Shown: positions 1 through 6,246, numbered from the stretch's first letter. The stretch: 6,273 bases of DNA from Petrotoga sp. UBA5851 (GCA_002431635.1 DJGH01000051.1:32321-38593), one strand, 5' to 3'. The notes: generated by a model from the sequence alone, not told the origin. Numbers and translations: made by a program.

Positions 1-191
1 TTTTTGTCAGAGTTGCGGATAGTTCTATAGATATTGGCCACAGACTGGTCATAAACTTTTTTGTAAACATTTCTTTCAAAAAAAACATTAAGAAACAGCC
101 ATAAAACAACGGCTGTAAAAAAGGTTATGATCAGAAAAAGCCAAAACATCCTTTTGCTGATCATTTTTTTTAACGACTGCTCTTTACTCAT
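1..191 (-). CDS. Membrane-anchored protein of unknown function, N-terminal fragment (runs off the left edge)
   Basis: This is an open frame of 63 codons from an ATG at 191-189 to the window edge without a stop, so only the N-terminus is visible. A GGGGG ribosome binding site lies 4 bases upstream of the ATG. The protein starts with a short basic cytoplasmic stretch (MSKEQSLKKMISKR), followed by one strongly hydrophobic segment at about residues 15-38 (FWLFLIITFF.. through LWLFLNVFF), then a polar region. This is the usual start of a single-pass sensor such as a histidine kinase, diguanylate cyclase or chemotaxis receptor with an extracytoplasmic domain, but no domain beyond the anchor is in view and the family cannot be named. 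It is divergent from the opine-dehydrogenase-like operon and shares its intergenic region. Confidence is high that it is a gene and low for any function. Confidence 0.7.
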   Translation of the reverse strand, partial: MSKEQSLKKMISKRMFWLFLIITFFTAVVLWLFLNVFFERNVYKKVYDQSVANIYRTIRNSDK

Positions 192-254
192 GGTACCCCC
201 GATAAAGATTTCATAGAATAATGTAACCAAGTTAAAACAGTAGTGTTCAGATAA

Positions 255-263
255 ATTATATCA
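255..263 (-). promoter_or_regulatory. Extended -10 promoter for the leftward membrane-protein gene
   Basis: Read on the minus strand, a perfect TATAAT (260 to 255) is preceded by TGA, giving the TGn extension of an extended -10 element. No good -35 is seen 16-18 bases upstream, which fits extended -10 promoters. Transcription would start near 248, leaving a leader of about 56 bases before the ATG at 191. Confidence 0.5.
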
Positions 264-282
264 CTGGTGCGCTTAATTTAAA

Positions 283-293
283 AGTTAATAACT
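283..293. repeat. Short dyad AGTTA-A-TAACT
   Basis: This perfect inverted repeat has 5-base arms around a single A, about 25 bases upstream of the leftward -10. The arms match the core of the dyad at 436-453, so the two could be binding sites for one regulator. The sequence is short and AT-rich, so chance is possible. Confidence 0.25.
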
Positions 294-380
294 AAATTTG
301 TTACATTTGACTTTACAACTTTTCTTTGTATCTTTTTAAATCGTATTGTTGCATTATTTGAAAATGTGTATGACTTTTAT

Positions 381-410
381 TTGACAAAACCTATGTAATT
401 ATGCTATAAT
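381..410 (+). promoter_or_regulatory. Sigma-A promoter of the three-gene operon
   Basis: A perfect TTGACA (381-386) and a perfect TATAAT (405-410) are separated by 18 bases, with TGC directly before the -10 (402-404) giving an extended -10. This is a near-ideal vegetative promoter. Transcription should start near 416-418, giving a leader of about 75 bases. The leader holds the dyad at 436-453 and is too short for a cobalamin riboswitch. Such a strong core promoter suggests either constitutive expression or control by a repressor or leader element. Confidence 0.85.
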
Positions 411-435
411 GGTTTATCCTATGTACTAATTTTTC

Positions 436-453
436 AGTTACTTTTATGTAACT
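436..453 (+). promoter_or_regulatory. Leader dyad AGTTAC-N6-GTAACT, operator or weak attenuator
   Basis: This perfect 6-base inverted repeat surrounds a TTTTAT loop about 20 bases downstream of the predicted transcription start, and its 3' arm runs into a T tract (453-457). It could form a weak hairpin with only two G-C pairs, or act as an operator in the initially transcribed region. Its GTAAC core recurs as ATGTAAC at 221-227 and 446-452 and as GTTACAT at 300-306. An efficient terminator is unlikely because the stem is AT-rich. Confidence 0.35.
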
Positions 454-480
454 TTTTGTTAATATTCGATTTTTTGTGAA

Positions 481-485
481 AGGAG
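481..485 (+). promoter_or_regulatory. RBS that decides the start of the dehydrogenase gene
   Basis: AGGAG (within GAAAGGAG) abuts the ATG at 486 with no spacer, so that ATG cannot be used efficiently with this site. It lies 3 bases from the in-frame GTG at 489 and 9 bases from the in-frame TTG at 495. The last is the best-spaced choice. Confidence 0.65.
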
Positions 486-494
486 ATGGTGAAG

Positions 495-1589
495 TTGCGT
501 ATTGCCATTATCGGAGCAGGAAACTCAGGAATTTCAATGGCCGCACATCTCGCATTATCAGGAGAATGTGTAAATCTTTGGAACAGGTCGGCACAAACCA
601 TAAAAGATCTTGTTCCAACCAAAAGCATAACAGTTCAGGGAAAAGTAAATGGCAAGGCTTATCTGAACATAGTTACAGATTCAATAGAGCTTGCCGTAAA
701 AGATGCCGAAATGATTTTTGTCACAACACCGGCAACATCCCATGTACAGATAGCCCAGAGGCTGGCGCCTTATGTGGATAAAAACGTACCAATAATACTT
801 ACTCCAGGAAGAACTTTTGGAGCGATTGAGTTCAAACACATTCTTCTGCAGAACGGGTACAGTGGTAATGTTAATGTATGCGAGACGCAGACTATCATAT
901 ACACATGCAGGAAGACAGACTCATGCAATGCTGTAATTCTTGATCTTAAGAAAAATGTTCTTATATCCTGTCTGGATTCAAGTAAGATAGAGAATATTGT
1001 ATCTAATATGCCCCAATGCCTCAGAAGAATTTATAAACCTACCAAATCCATGGTGGAAACCTCCATAGGAAACGTCGGCATGATCCTACACTGCACACCT
1101 ACACTTCTAAATAGCGGCTGGATTGAAAGCCCTAGTCATTCCTTTAAATACTACTACCATGGAATAAGTCCAAGTATCTCTTCATTTCTGGAACGTCTTG
1201 ATGAAGAGAGAATCAGAATTTCTCAAGTTCTTGGAAATTCTGTCGAATCCACCTATCAATGGATGAAAAGAAGCTATGGAGTGGAAGGAGAAAACCTTTT
1301 CCAGTGTATACAAAACAATGAGGCCTATAAAGAAATAGATGCTCCCGGTACTCTTGAACACCGTTATATCCTTGAGGATGTTCCGTGCGGCCTTGTTCCG
1401 CTGGAATCAATAGGTGCGAAGCTTGGGGTAAAAACACCGTATGTAAGTCTTATAATAGATCTTGCCAACTCTATGTTAAAAAAGGACTTCCGCAGTGACG
1501 GCAGAACCCTTGAAAAACTTGGTATGGGCAGTATGCAGCCTGAAGAGATCATAACTATCCTGAATCACCAGGAGCTGTATAGCTTATGA
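495..1589 (+). CDS. NAD(P)-dependent octopine/opine dehydrogenase family oxidoreductase
   Basis: This is a predicted cytoplasmic oxidoreductase of 364 residues from the TTG at 495 (367 if the ATG at 486 is used). TTG is chosen for RBS spacing and because it puts the start right before the first strand of the nucleotide fold. The N-terminal Rossmann domain opens with RIAIIGAGNSG (GxGxxG at about residues 7-12) and spans roughly residues 1-175. The C-terminal helical domain carries the family signature GNVGMILHCTPTLLNSGWIE with a His near residue 199, matching the catalytic His of opine dehydrogenases, and later HRYILEDVPCGLVPLESIGAKLGVKTP (about 289-315). Family members reversibly join an amino acid and a 2-oxo acid by reductive amination; several homologs have other or unknown substrates. 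Length is normal for the family. It is the first gene of the operon and its TGA overlaps the ATG at 1586. The class is secure; the substrate is unknown. Confidence 0.88.
   Translation: MRIAIIGAGNSGISMAAHLALSGECVNLWNRSAQTIKDLVPTKSITVQGKVNGKAYLNIVTDSIELAVKDAEMIFVTTPATSHVQIAQRLAPYVDKNVPIILTPGRTFGAIEFKHILLQNGYSGNVNVCETQTIIYTCRKTDSCNAVILDLKKNVLISCLDSSKIENIVSNMPQCLRRIYKPTKSMVETSIGNVGMILHCTPTLLNSGWIESPSHSFKYYYHGISPSISSFLERLDEERIRISQVLGNSVESTYQWMKRSYGVEGENLFQCIQNNEAYKEIDAPGTLEHRYILEDVPCGLVPLESIGAKLGVKTPYVSLIIDLANSMLKKDFRSDGRTLEKLGMGSMQPEEIITILNHQELYSL
1570..1574 (+). promoter_or_regulatory. RBS for the expected ATG of the cobalamin-domain gene
   Basis: AGGAG sits 11 bases before the ATG at 1586, inside the end of the dehydrogenase gene. 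With the ATGA overlap this is the usual arrangement for a translationally coupled second gene, and it marks 1586 as the intended start even though that frame soon stops. Confidence 0.6.
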
Positions 1590-1644
1590 ACGAAAAAGAG
1601 CATTTGGCTTCATAAAACCTGCCATAGACGTACATTCATTAGGA
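1586..1644 (+). other. Displaced 5' end of the cobalamin-domain gene: -1 frame break at an A5 run
   Basis: From the ATG at 1586 the reading is MNEKEHLAS followed by TAA at 1613-1615. The adjacent frame reads KRAFGFIKPAIDVHSLG directly into the 613-residue frame beginning at 1645. It contains DxHxxG (DVHSLG, 1627-1644), the cobalamin-binding signature whose His ligates cobalt in the base-off/His-on class. That frame is open only back to 1564 and has no ATG, GTG or TTG before 1645. Adding one A to the run at 1593-1597 gives MNEKRAFGFIKPAIDVHSLG joined to the rest, a natural domain start of 20 extra residues and a total of 633. The translations are seen directly; that an A is missing is inferred. 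Confidence 0.75.
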
Positions 1645-3486
1645 ATGTTTTCGTTGGCGGAAATAATAAAAGACTGCGGTTATACGGTTGTACTAGCTGA
1701 TACTGAAATAAATCTAGCAATTGAAAATCTTTCTTCAAAAAAGAATCTTTCGGTTTTTTTGAGATGGCTTAAAAACAACAGAATAACAGATATAGGTTTC
1801 AGTTATAGACTAGATCCGAATGACGGTTTCAGACTGTTTTCTAACATGATGTTTTTTCTTATTAAGAACAGAATGCTCAGAACAAACACAAAGAGTATTC
1901 AGAATATTTATTACGCGGGTCTGGCAGAAGGCTGCCGGAGAGTCGAACAGGAGTTTGGAAAGTATGTAAAAGTATTTATAGGCGGGGAAAGCATAAGCGA
2001 CACTCTAAATATTCTTTCGATTGACAGTTCTTCCATTCCTTCTCAGATGAGAGAGTCCTGCCGTTATGACAGTTTCCTTTTTGATTTTTCACGCGATATT
2101 ATAAAAAAAGCCGAATACACATCCTTTAAACCGGTTGAAAGAAACGGCTGGGGTGGATATGACGGTTACGGTACAAAGAAAGATACTCTCTTAAAAAGAC
2201 TTGAGCATTCACAGAAAAATAACCTACCTCCTATAATCAGGGCTCATGCAGGACCTTATCTTCATGAACGGGAGAAGGCAGTAAAATTGTTTTATGAATG
2301 GTGTGAAGAACTTGGTAAAGCAGGTATGCTGGATATTCTTTCCATAGGTTCTTCTCAATTGACCCAGTCTCACTTTGGACAGGACTGGCATGATCTTCCG
2401 AACGGTGGAGGAGTCCCCGTGAACTCGTCCCAGGAGTACTCCAAAATATGGGAAAGTTCACGTCCCATGCTGGTAAGAACCTATGCTGGAACTAAAGATC
2501 TTTTAAAACTGGCAATGATGTACGAGGATACTATCAATATTGCATGGCACGCACTGTCTTTATGGTGGTTCAGCCGCATAGACGGCAGGGGTGAAAACGG
2601 AGTTTATGAAAACCTTAAAGAACATATTCAGACCATTCAATATGCAGCCTTAACCAACAAGCCTTTTGAGCCTAACGTTCCACATCATTTTGCATTCAGG
2701 GGCGCCGATGATGTAACTTACATAGTGTCAGCCTATCTGGCTGTTATGACTGCAAAAAAGAATGGCATAAAACATCTGATTCTTCAGAACATGCTAAATA
2801 CGCCAAAATATACATGGAACATAGCCGATCTTGCAAAATCCAGGGCTATGCTTGAGCTTGTAAGCACTCTTGAAGATAATGATTTCAAGGTTACTCTCCA
2901 GACAAGGGCGGGTCTTGATTATTTTTCCCCAGATCCTGAAAAAGCAAAAATACAACTGGGGGCCGTAACTGCCCTTATGGACGATATACGACCGCAAGAT
3001 CCTCATAGCCCTGGTATAATACATGTGGTTAGTTACAGCGAAGGATACGGTCTGGCAGATCCAAAAGTTATAAACGAATCCATAAAAATAACTCTTCATA
3101 CGCTTGAGGAGTATAGGAGACTCAAAAAAAATGTATCTGTCATGAAAGAGTTCGGTCTTTCAGAAATAGACAAGCGAAAAGATTCATTACTACACTCAGC
3201 AAAGAAAATAATATCCGTCATGCAGGAGAAAATACCTGATCTTTATTCGGCTGGTGGTCTTTATACAGCTTTTGCGTCAGGGTTTCTTCCTGTACCTTAT
3301 CTCTATCTTCAGAAAGAAGAGTTTGAGTATGCCAGGGCTGTTAAGACTAAAATAATAAATGGCTCTGTCGTAAAAACGGATGAATATGGCAATACTATGA
3401 CAGATGAGCAGTTCCTTGATTATGCGAAATCTAACATATCAAAAATTCAGATTCAGTCCTTAATGAGATGGGGGGATAACTTTTGA
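1645..3486 (+). CDS. Cobalamin-binding-domain protein with a glutamate mutase E-like (methylaspartate mutase) barrel
   Basis: The uninterrupted frame has 613 residues. The native protein probably starts 20 residues earlier, beyond the frame break at 1593-1597. Residues 1-150 continue a B12-binding Rossmann-like fold: after DVHSLG come IIKDCGYTVVLAD, then IGFSYRLDP (51-58, the Ser loop) and VFIGGES (110-116, the GG loop). Residues 165-500 resemble the glutamate mutase E barrel: PIIRAHAG (196-203) parallels its RHG region, LPNGGGVPVN (251-260) its GGG-N segment, and VRTYAGT (277-283) its R-x-FGPL region. Highly patterned stretches follow (FSRIDGRGENGVYENLKEH, NVPHHFAFRGADDVTY). The tail (500-613) is helical with no recognised domain. 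Known members use adenosylcobalamin radical chemistry to migrate carbon or amino groups. No ATG at 1645 has a usable RBS; AGGA at 1641 lies 9 bases from a TTG at 1654, a possible restart that would lose DxHxxG. The stop overlaps the next start. The superfamily is likely; the reaction is unknown. Confidence 0.7.
   Translation: MFSLAEIIKDCGYTVVLADTEINLAIENLSSKKNLSVFLRWLKNNRITDIGFSYRLDPNDGFRLFSNMMFFLIKNRMLRTNTKSIQNIYYAGLAEGCRRVEQEFGKYVKVFIGGESISDTLNILSIDSSSIPSQMRESCRYDSFLFDFSRDIIKKAEYTSFKPVERNGWGGYDGYGTKKDTLLKRLEHSQKNNLPPIIRAHAGPYLHEREKAVKLFYEWCEELGKAGMLDILSIGSSQLTQSHFGQDWHDLPNGGGVPVNSSQEYSKIWESSRPMLVRTYAGTKDLLKLAMMYEDTINIAWHALSLWWFSRIDGRGENGVYENLKEHIQTIQYAALTNKPFEPNVPHHFAFRGADDVTYIVSAYLAVMTAKKNGIKHLILQNMLNTPKYTWNIADLAKSRAMLELVSTLEDNDFKVTLQTRAGLDYFSPDPEKAKIQLGAVTALMDDIRPQDPHSPGIIHVVSYSEGYGLADPKVINESIKITLHTLEEYRRLKKNVSVMKEFGLSEIDKRKDSLLHSAKKIISVMQEKIPDLYSAGGLYTAFASGFLPVPYLYLQKEEFEYARAVKTKIINGSVVKTDEYGNTMTDEQFLDYAKSNISKIQIQSLMRWGDNF
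3470..3475 (+). promoter_or_regulatory. RBS for the TTG-started ATP-grasp gene
   Basis: A GGGGGG run followed by A lies 7 bases before the TTG at 3483, inside the end of the preceding gene. It supports initiation at TTG, since the first in-frame ATG is far downstream, beyond the first beta strand. Confidence 0.55.
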
Positions 3487-4415
3487 AAATAGCCGTTGTT
3501 TACGATACCGATACATATGAACAGAAGAAAAATATGGTAACGGCGGTAAAAAATGCCCTGCTAAAAAAATATGATGCTTATGAACTTGCATTTGATGAAA
3601 ATTTCATGTCTGAGATAAAAAAATACGATATGGTCTTTAATCTTTCTTCTTCAGGGGGACGGGAGTCCAGACAGATGCATGTTCCTGCAGTACTTGACAT
3701 TATGGGTATACCTCATACCGGTCCGGGATCATATACGCATGCTCTGTGCCTGAATAAAACGGTTACAAAGATCATCCTCAGACAGCACGGCATTCCCACA
3801 CCACCAGAGATAAAGCAACAGGATATTTTTGTGCACCGCTGGGAAGAAGGTACGGGTTTTATAGTTAAGCCCGAAAGGGAAGGCAGTGCAAAAGGCATTT
3901 CTGATAAATCTGTGGTCTATGATGCGCAAAGCATGAAAAAACAGGTAGAGTACATAAACAATACATTCAAACAGCCTGCTCTTATAGAACAGTTTATTCC
4001 CGGAAGGGAACTCAGTATAGGCATTGTGGGAAATGCTGAAACCATGGAAGTGCTTCCTATTCTGGAAATAGACTTCTCTGGGCTGCCTGAGGAGATTGAG
4101 CATTTTTACTCTCACAGGGTGAAAGAGGAGTACAGCCACCTTACATCATATAAATGCCCGGCTCCTTTGGATCAGAAAACTGAAAAGGATATTAAAAATT
4201 ATGCAGCCAAAGTCTTTAATATCCTTGAACTTAAGGATTATTGCAGAATGGATGTAAGGCTGAATGAAAAAAACGAATCTTTCTTCATAGATATAAATTC
4301 AATGCCCCTGCTTATGCCGGATTATTCTGATATAATAAAAATGGCCAAGGCCGGAGGTATGGAGTATGACGATTTAATCTTAAAAATAACACAATCTGCA
4401 CTATCAAGAAAATAA
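3483..4415 (+). CDS. ATP-grasp ligase, D-alanine-D-alanine ligase-like
   Basis: This 310-residue cytoplasmic enzyme is normal in length for the Ddl group. It begins at TTG (3483), which overlaps the upstream TGA as TTGA. ATP-grasp ligases activate a carboxylate as an acyl phosphate and couple it to an amine. Visible signatures are an N-terminal alpha/beta domain (KIAVVYD; IPHTGPGSYTHALCLNKTVTK at 76-96, with the ATP-contacting Lys region); FIVKPEREGSAKGIS (126-140, nucleotide-binding Lys and flexible loop); LIEQFIPGRELSIGIVG (167-183); and RMDVR (255-259) with FIDINSMPLL (268-277), giving the Asp and Asn Mg ligands. The Ddl N-terminal HGxxGEDG substrate motif is replaced by NLSSSGGRESRQ (53-64), and the terminal proline is followed by LLMPDYSDI rather than the Ddl Gxxx-S pattern. 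True cell-wall Ddl activity is therefore doubtful; a dipeptide or amide ligase acting on the operon's product is more likely. Confidence 0.85.
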   Translation: MKIAVVYDTDTYEQKKNMVTAVKNALLKKYDAYELAFDENFMSEIKKYDMVFNLSSSGGRESRQMHVPAVLDIMGIPHTGPGSYTHALCLNKTVTKIILRQHGIPTPPEIKQQDIFVHRWEEGTGFIVKPEREGSAKGISDKSVVYDAQSMKKQVEYINNTFKQPALIEQFIPGRELSIGIVGNAETMEVLPILEIDFSGLPEEIEHFYSHRVKEEYSHLTSYKCPAPLDQKTEKDIKNYAAKVFNILELKDYCRMDVRLNEKNESFFIDINSMPLLMPDYSDIIKMAKAGGMEYDDLILKITQSALSRK

Positions 4416-4442
4416 AAATCCCCTTAAGGGGATTTTTATTTT
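4409..4442. terminator. Bidirectional rho-independent terminator, perfect 34-bp palindrome
   Basis: The two 17-base halves are exact reverse complements, centred between 4425 and 4426. The core is ATCCCC-TTAA-GGGGAT, flanked by an A tract on the left and a T tract on the right, so each strand gives a G-C-rich hairpin followed by U residues. It serves the plus-strand operon and the minus-strand P-loop gene. Both stop codons lie inside the arms (TAA at 4413-4415 on plus; TAA at 4438-4436 on minus), leaving only 20 bases between the genes. Confidence 0.95.
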
Positions 4443-6208
4443 TCTGTCTCTTCAATCAGTTTCAAAAGAGCCTTTGCAGCTATCATAGGCCCCTGCTGTT
4501 CAAATCCGTCTATGCCAAGCTGGGTCTTGAGTTCTCCGATTCTGACATTATTCTCTATCATATGCTTCATGTACTTCTTGGCTATCTCGTTATGCTTTTC
4601 TTTCCTTTGTATCGCACCAAAAGGATTGGCAAAGTAACTGTAACTCAGTCCTTTTTCGGATGTGGTTCCTTTTGCCATTCTAGCACCTTTTGAAAAAACT
4701 TCAACTGCCATGTCAGTTTCATTAAAAAAATGTATAGCATTTGAATCTTCAATCCGGTCATAGTTGTTGGCATAAAAAAAGTAATCAACTTTGGTAGGCT
4801 TTATTATATCCCCATAATTTGAATATGGAACTATGACTCTTGCATTTACTTCGTTGGGATTCATGAATATACTCCTGTCCATTGCTGAGTATGCGTATCC
4901 GGGCTGAAGGTCATCCAATCTCACAAAAGCACCTGTTTCTGTACCATAAGCTACCACAGTTCCATCCTCGTCTATATCAAAAGAGCCCATATCGTCTATA
5001 AGAATATTTACTTCTGATACTTCATCCCTTAATCGGTTAAGGGCATCCAAAGTCTCTGATTTTCCGGCTCCGCTGTCTCCCATAAGCATTATATTGGCTT
5101 TCTTACCATCTCTGAGCTTTATCTCGGCAAAAGCACCGTGTACCGGCAACCTTCCTTCGTCTATTACTATAAGGTTATGCAGCGTCAGAATCATTTTCTT
5201 CATATATCCGAAGTAATCAACCGAAGGATCGTCTCCTACAATTCCAACATACATTCCGTCTTTTTCTCTGTAAATAACTCCATTTACATCATCTTTTTCT
5301 TTAAAAAAGTCTTTTCCCATTCCATATATGTAAATTGCATCAGGCTTTTGATTTTCTATCGTATTAAAACTTGCAAGCTCAAAAAGGTTTCCCAAACCGG
5401 CTGCATGGCATAGATACTCCTTATTTACTACTACGAGAAAAAACTTTGAAGCCACATGTATGGGAAAAACAAACCAATCTTCTATATTTTCCAATCCTAT
5501 ACTGTCCAAAACAGGCTGGTCATATACTTTAAAAAGCCCTTTTCTGGTATTAGATCTGGTATAAAATATAACAGGCGGTTCAAAAACAATACTCCATATA
5601 AAGTTCATATCGTAAAGCCACCTGGCGTTTTTAATTTTTGAGCTTTCCTTTATCTCAGGCTTATCTATCATAAAACCTACCTGGGCACTGCTGGGTACTT
5701 GTCGGAGAATCTTAAGTCTGTTGTCGGATATGTTTATAAGTATCTGCCTGTACATGCTCTGTACTATATTTTTAAGATCAGAGTTGGTGTTGACAAGAAG
5801 CATCTGCTTGAAAATCCTGTCAAAGCTTTCAGAAGTATACTTATCTGTTTTGTACATAAATCTGTGTTTATTCCTCCAAAGATTGAAAAGCCCTTCTATG
5901 AACTTTACCAACTGATCTTTCCTGTTTCCCATCTTCGGAAAGTTATAGTACGGCGAACCGTCTATCTTTTCAATCGGATTTATAGTCAAAGCCAATAAAA
6001 GCTGTATTATAGCGCTTATGTCATATTTCTTAACCGGATCCACTTCGTCGGTATTTTTTAGAAACAGTTCAAAGAAAGAGTGAAGAGAGTTCTTTCTTTC
6101 CTGAGAATCCGAAATAAGTTCGCTCAGTATCGGCTCAAAAACATTTGAATTAATTATCTGAGCAATAGCGCTGTATGAAACCTCACCGTTTATTATGACA
6201 CTTCGCAT
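4436..6208 (-). CDS. P-loop protein of the HPr kinase/PEP carboxykinase type
   Basis: This is a 590-residue predicted cytoplasmic protein with no signal or membrane segment. The start is the ATG at 6208-6206 with GGAGGT 5 bases upstream. The C-terminal half holds the nucleotide-binding core: LPVHGAFAEI (354-363), MLMGDSGAGKSE (374-385, Walker A, at 5057-5080), a Walker B-like ILIDDMGSFDI (402-412), then GTETGAFVRLDDLQPGYAYS (422-441). The VHG strand before GDSGxGKSE closely matches HPr kinase/phosphorylase, while the ETGAFVRLDDL region is more like PEP carboxykinase-type proteins. Residues 1 to about 290 form a large helical then alpha/beta region with no recognised domain, so it is far longer than HPr kinase (about 310 residues), and the HPr kinase signature after the P-loop is not seen. 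It likely binds ATP to phosphorylate a protein or small molecule; the substrate is unknown. It converges on the operon with a shared terminator, so a functional link is not implied. Confidence 0.72.
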   Translation of the reverse strand: MRSVIINGEVSYSAIAQIINSNVFEPILSELISDSQERKNSLHSFFELFLKNTDEVDPVKKYDISAIIQLLLALTINPIEKIDGSPYYNFPKMGNRKDQLVKFIEGLFNLWRNKHRFMYKTDKYTSESFDRIFKQMLLVNTNSDLKNIVQSMYRQILINISDNRLKILRQVPSSAQVGFMIDKPEIKESSKIKNARWLYDMNFIWSIVFEPPVIFYTRSNTRKGLFKVYDQPVLDSIGLENIEDWFVFPIHVASKFFLVVVNKEYLCHAAGLGNLFELASFNTIENQKPDAIYIYGMGKDFFKEKDDVNGVIYREKDGMYVGIVGDDPSVDYFGYMKKMILTLHNLIVIDEGRLPVHGAFAEIKLRDGKKANIMLMGDSGAGKSETLDALNRLRDEVSEVNILIDDMGSFDIDEDGTVVAYGTETGAFVRLDDLQPGYAYSAMDRSIFMNPNEVNARVIVPYSNYGDIIKPTKVDYFFYANNYDRIEDSNAIHFFNETDMAVEVFSKGARMAKGTTSEKGLSYSYFANPFGAIQRKEKHNEIAKKYMKHMIENNVRIGELKTQLGIDGFEQQGPMIAAKALLKLIEETEK

Positions 6209-6213
6209 AGTAC

Positions 6214-6219
6214 ACCTCC
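6214..6219 (-). promoter_or_regulatory. RBS of the P-loop protein gene
   Basis: GGAGGT on the minus strand is a near-perfect Shine-Dalgarno with 5 bases to the ATG at 6208, which fixes that start. Confidence 0.8.
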
Positions 6220-6222
6220 GTA

Positions 6223-6236
6223 ATAAAAATTTTTAT
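6223..6236. repeat. 14-bp AT palindrome in the leader of the P-loop gene
   Basis: AT followed by A5, T5 and AT forms a perfect palindrome between the predicted -10 and the RBS. It could be an operator or just AT-rich leader; there are no G-C pairs to make a stable hairpin. Confidence 0.25.
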
Positions 6237-6246
6237 AGAATCTCCT

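Noticed and set aside
307..334. Second plus-strand promoter, TTGACT with TATCTT at 16 bases
   Set aside because: The -10 is poor and a near-perfect promoter lies about 75 bases downstream; it is probably chance in AT-rich DNA.
411..485. Cobalamin riboswitch upstream of the B12-domain operon
   Set aside because: The leader is only about 75 bases, AT-rich, and lacks a B12-box-like conserved block; it is too short for this riboswitch class.
434..628. Minus-strand 64-codon frame over the operon leader and gene start
   Set aside because: It is antisense to the dehydrogenase start and leader, with no recognisable domain and a low-complexity Lys/Asn tail.
476..781. 101-codon plus-strand frame overlapping the dehydrogenase gene
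   Set aside because: It lies in another frame of a clearly coding region, its composition is not protein-like, and its GTG start precedes the RBS.
1591..1600. Programmed -1 ribosomal frameshift site
   Set aside because: The zero-frame codons GAA AAA GAG do not form an X XXY YYZ slippery heptamer (GAA would re-pair with CGA, GAG with AGA) and no clear downstream hairpin is seen. Slippage on the A5 run stays possible but weak.
5138..5998. Several plus-strand open frames of 61-99 codons opposite the P-loop gene
   Set aside because: They are antisense shadows of a well-supported gene, with no RBS or recognisable protein features.
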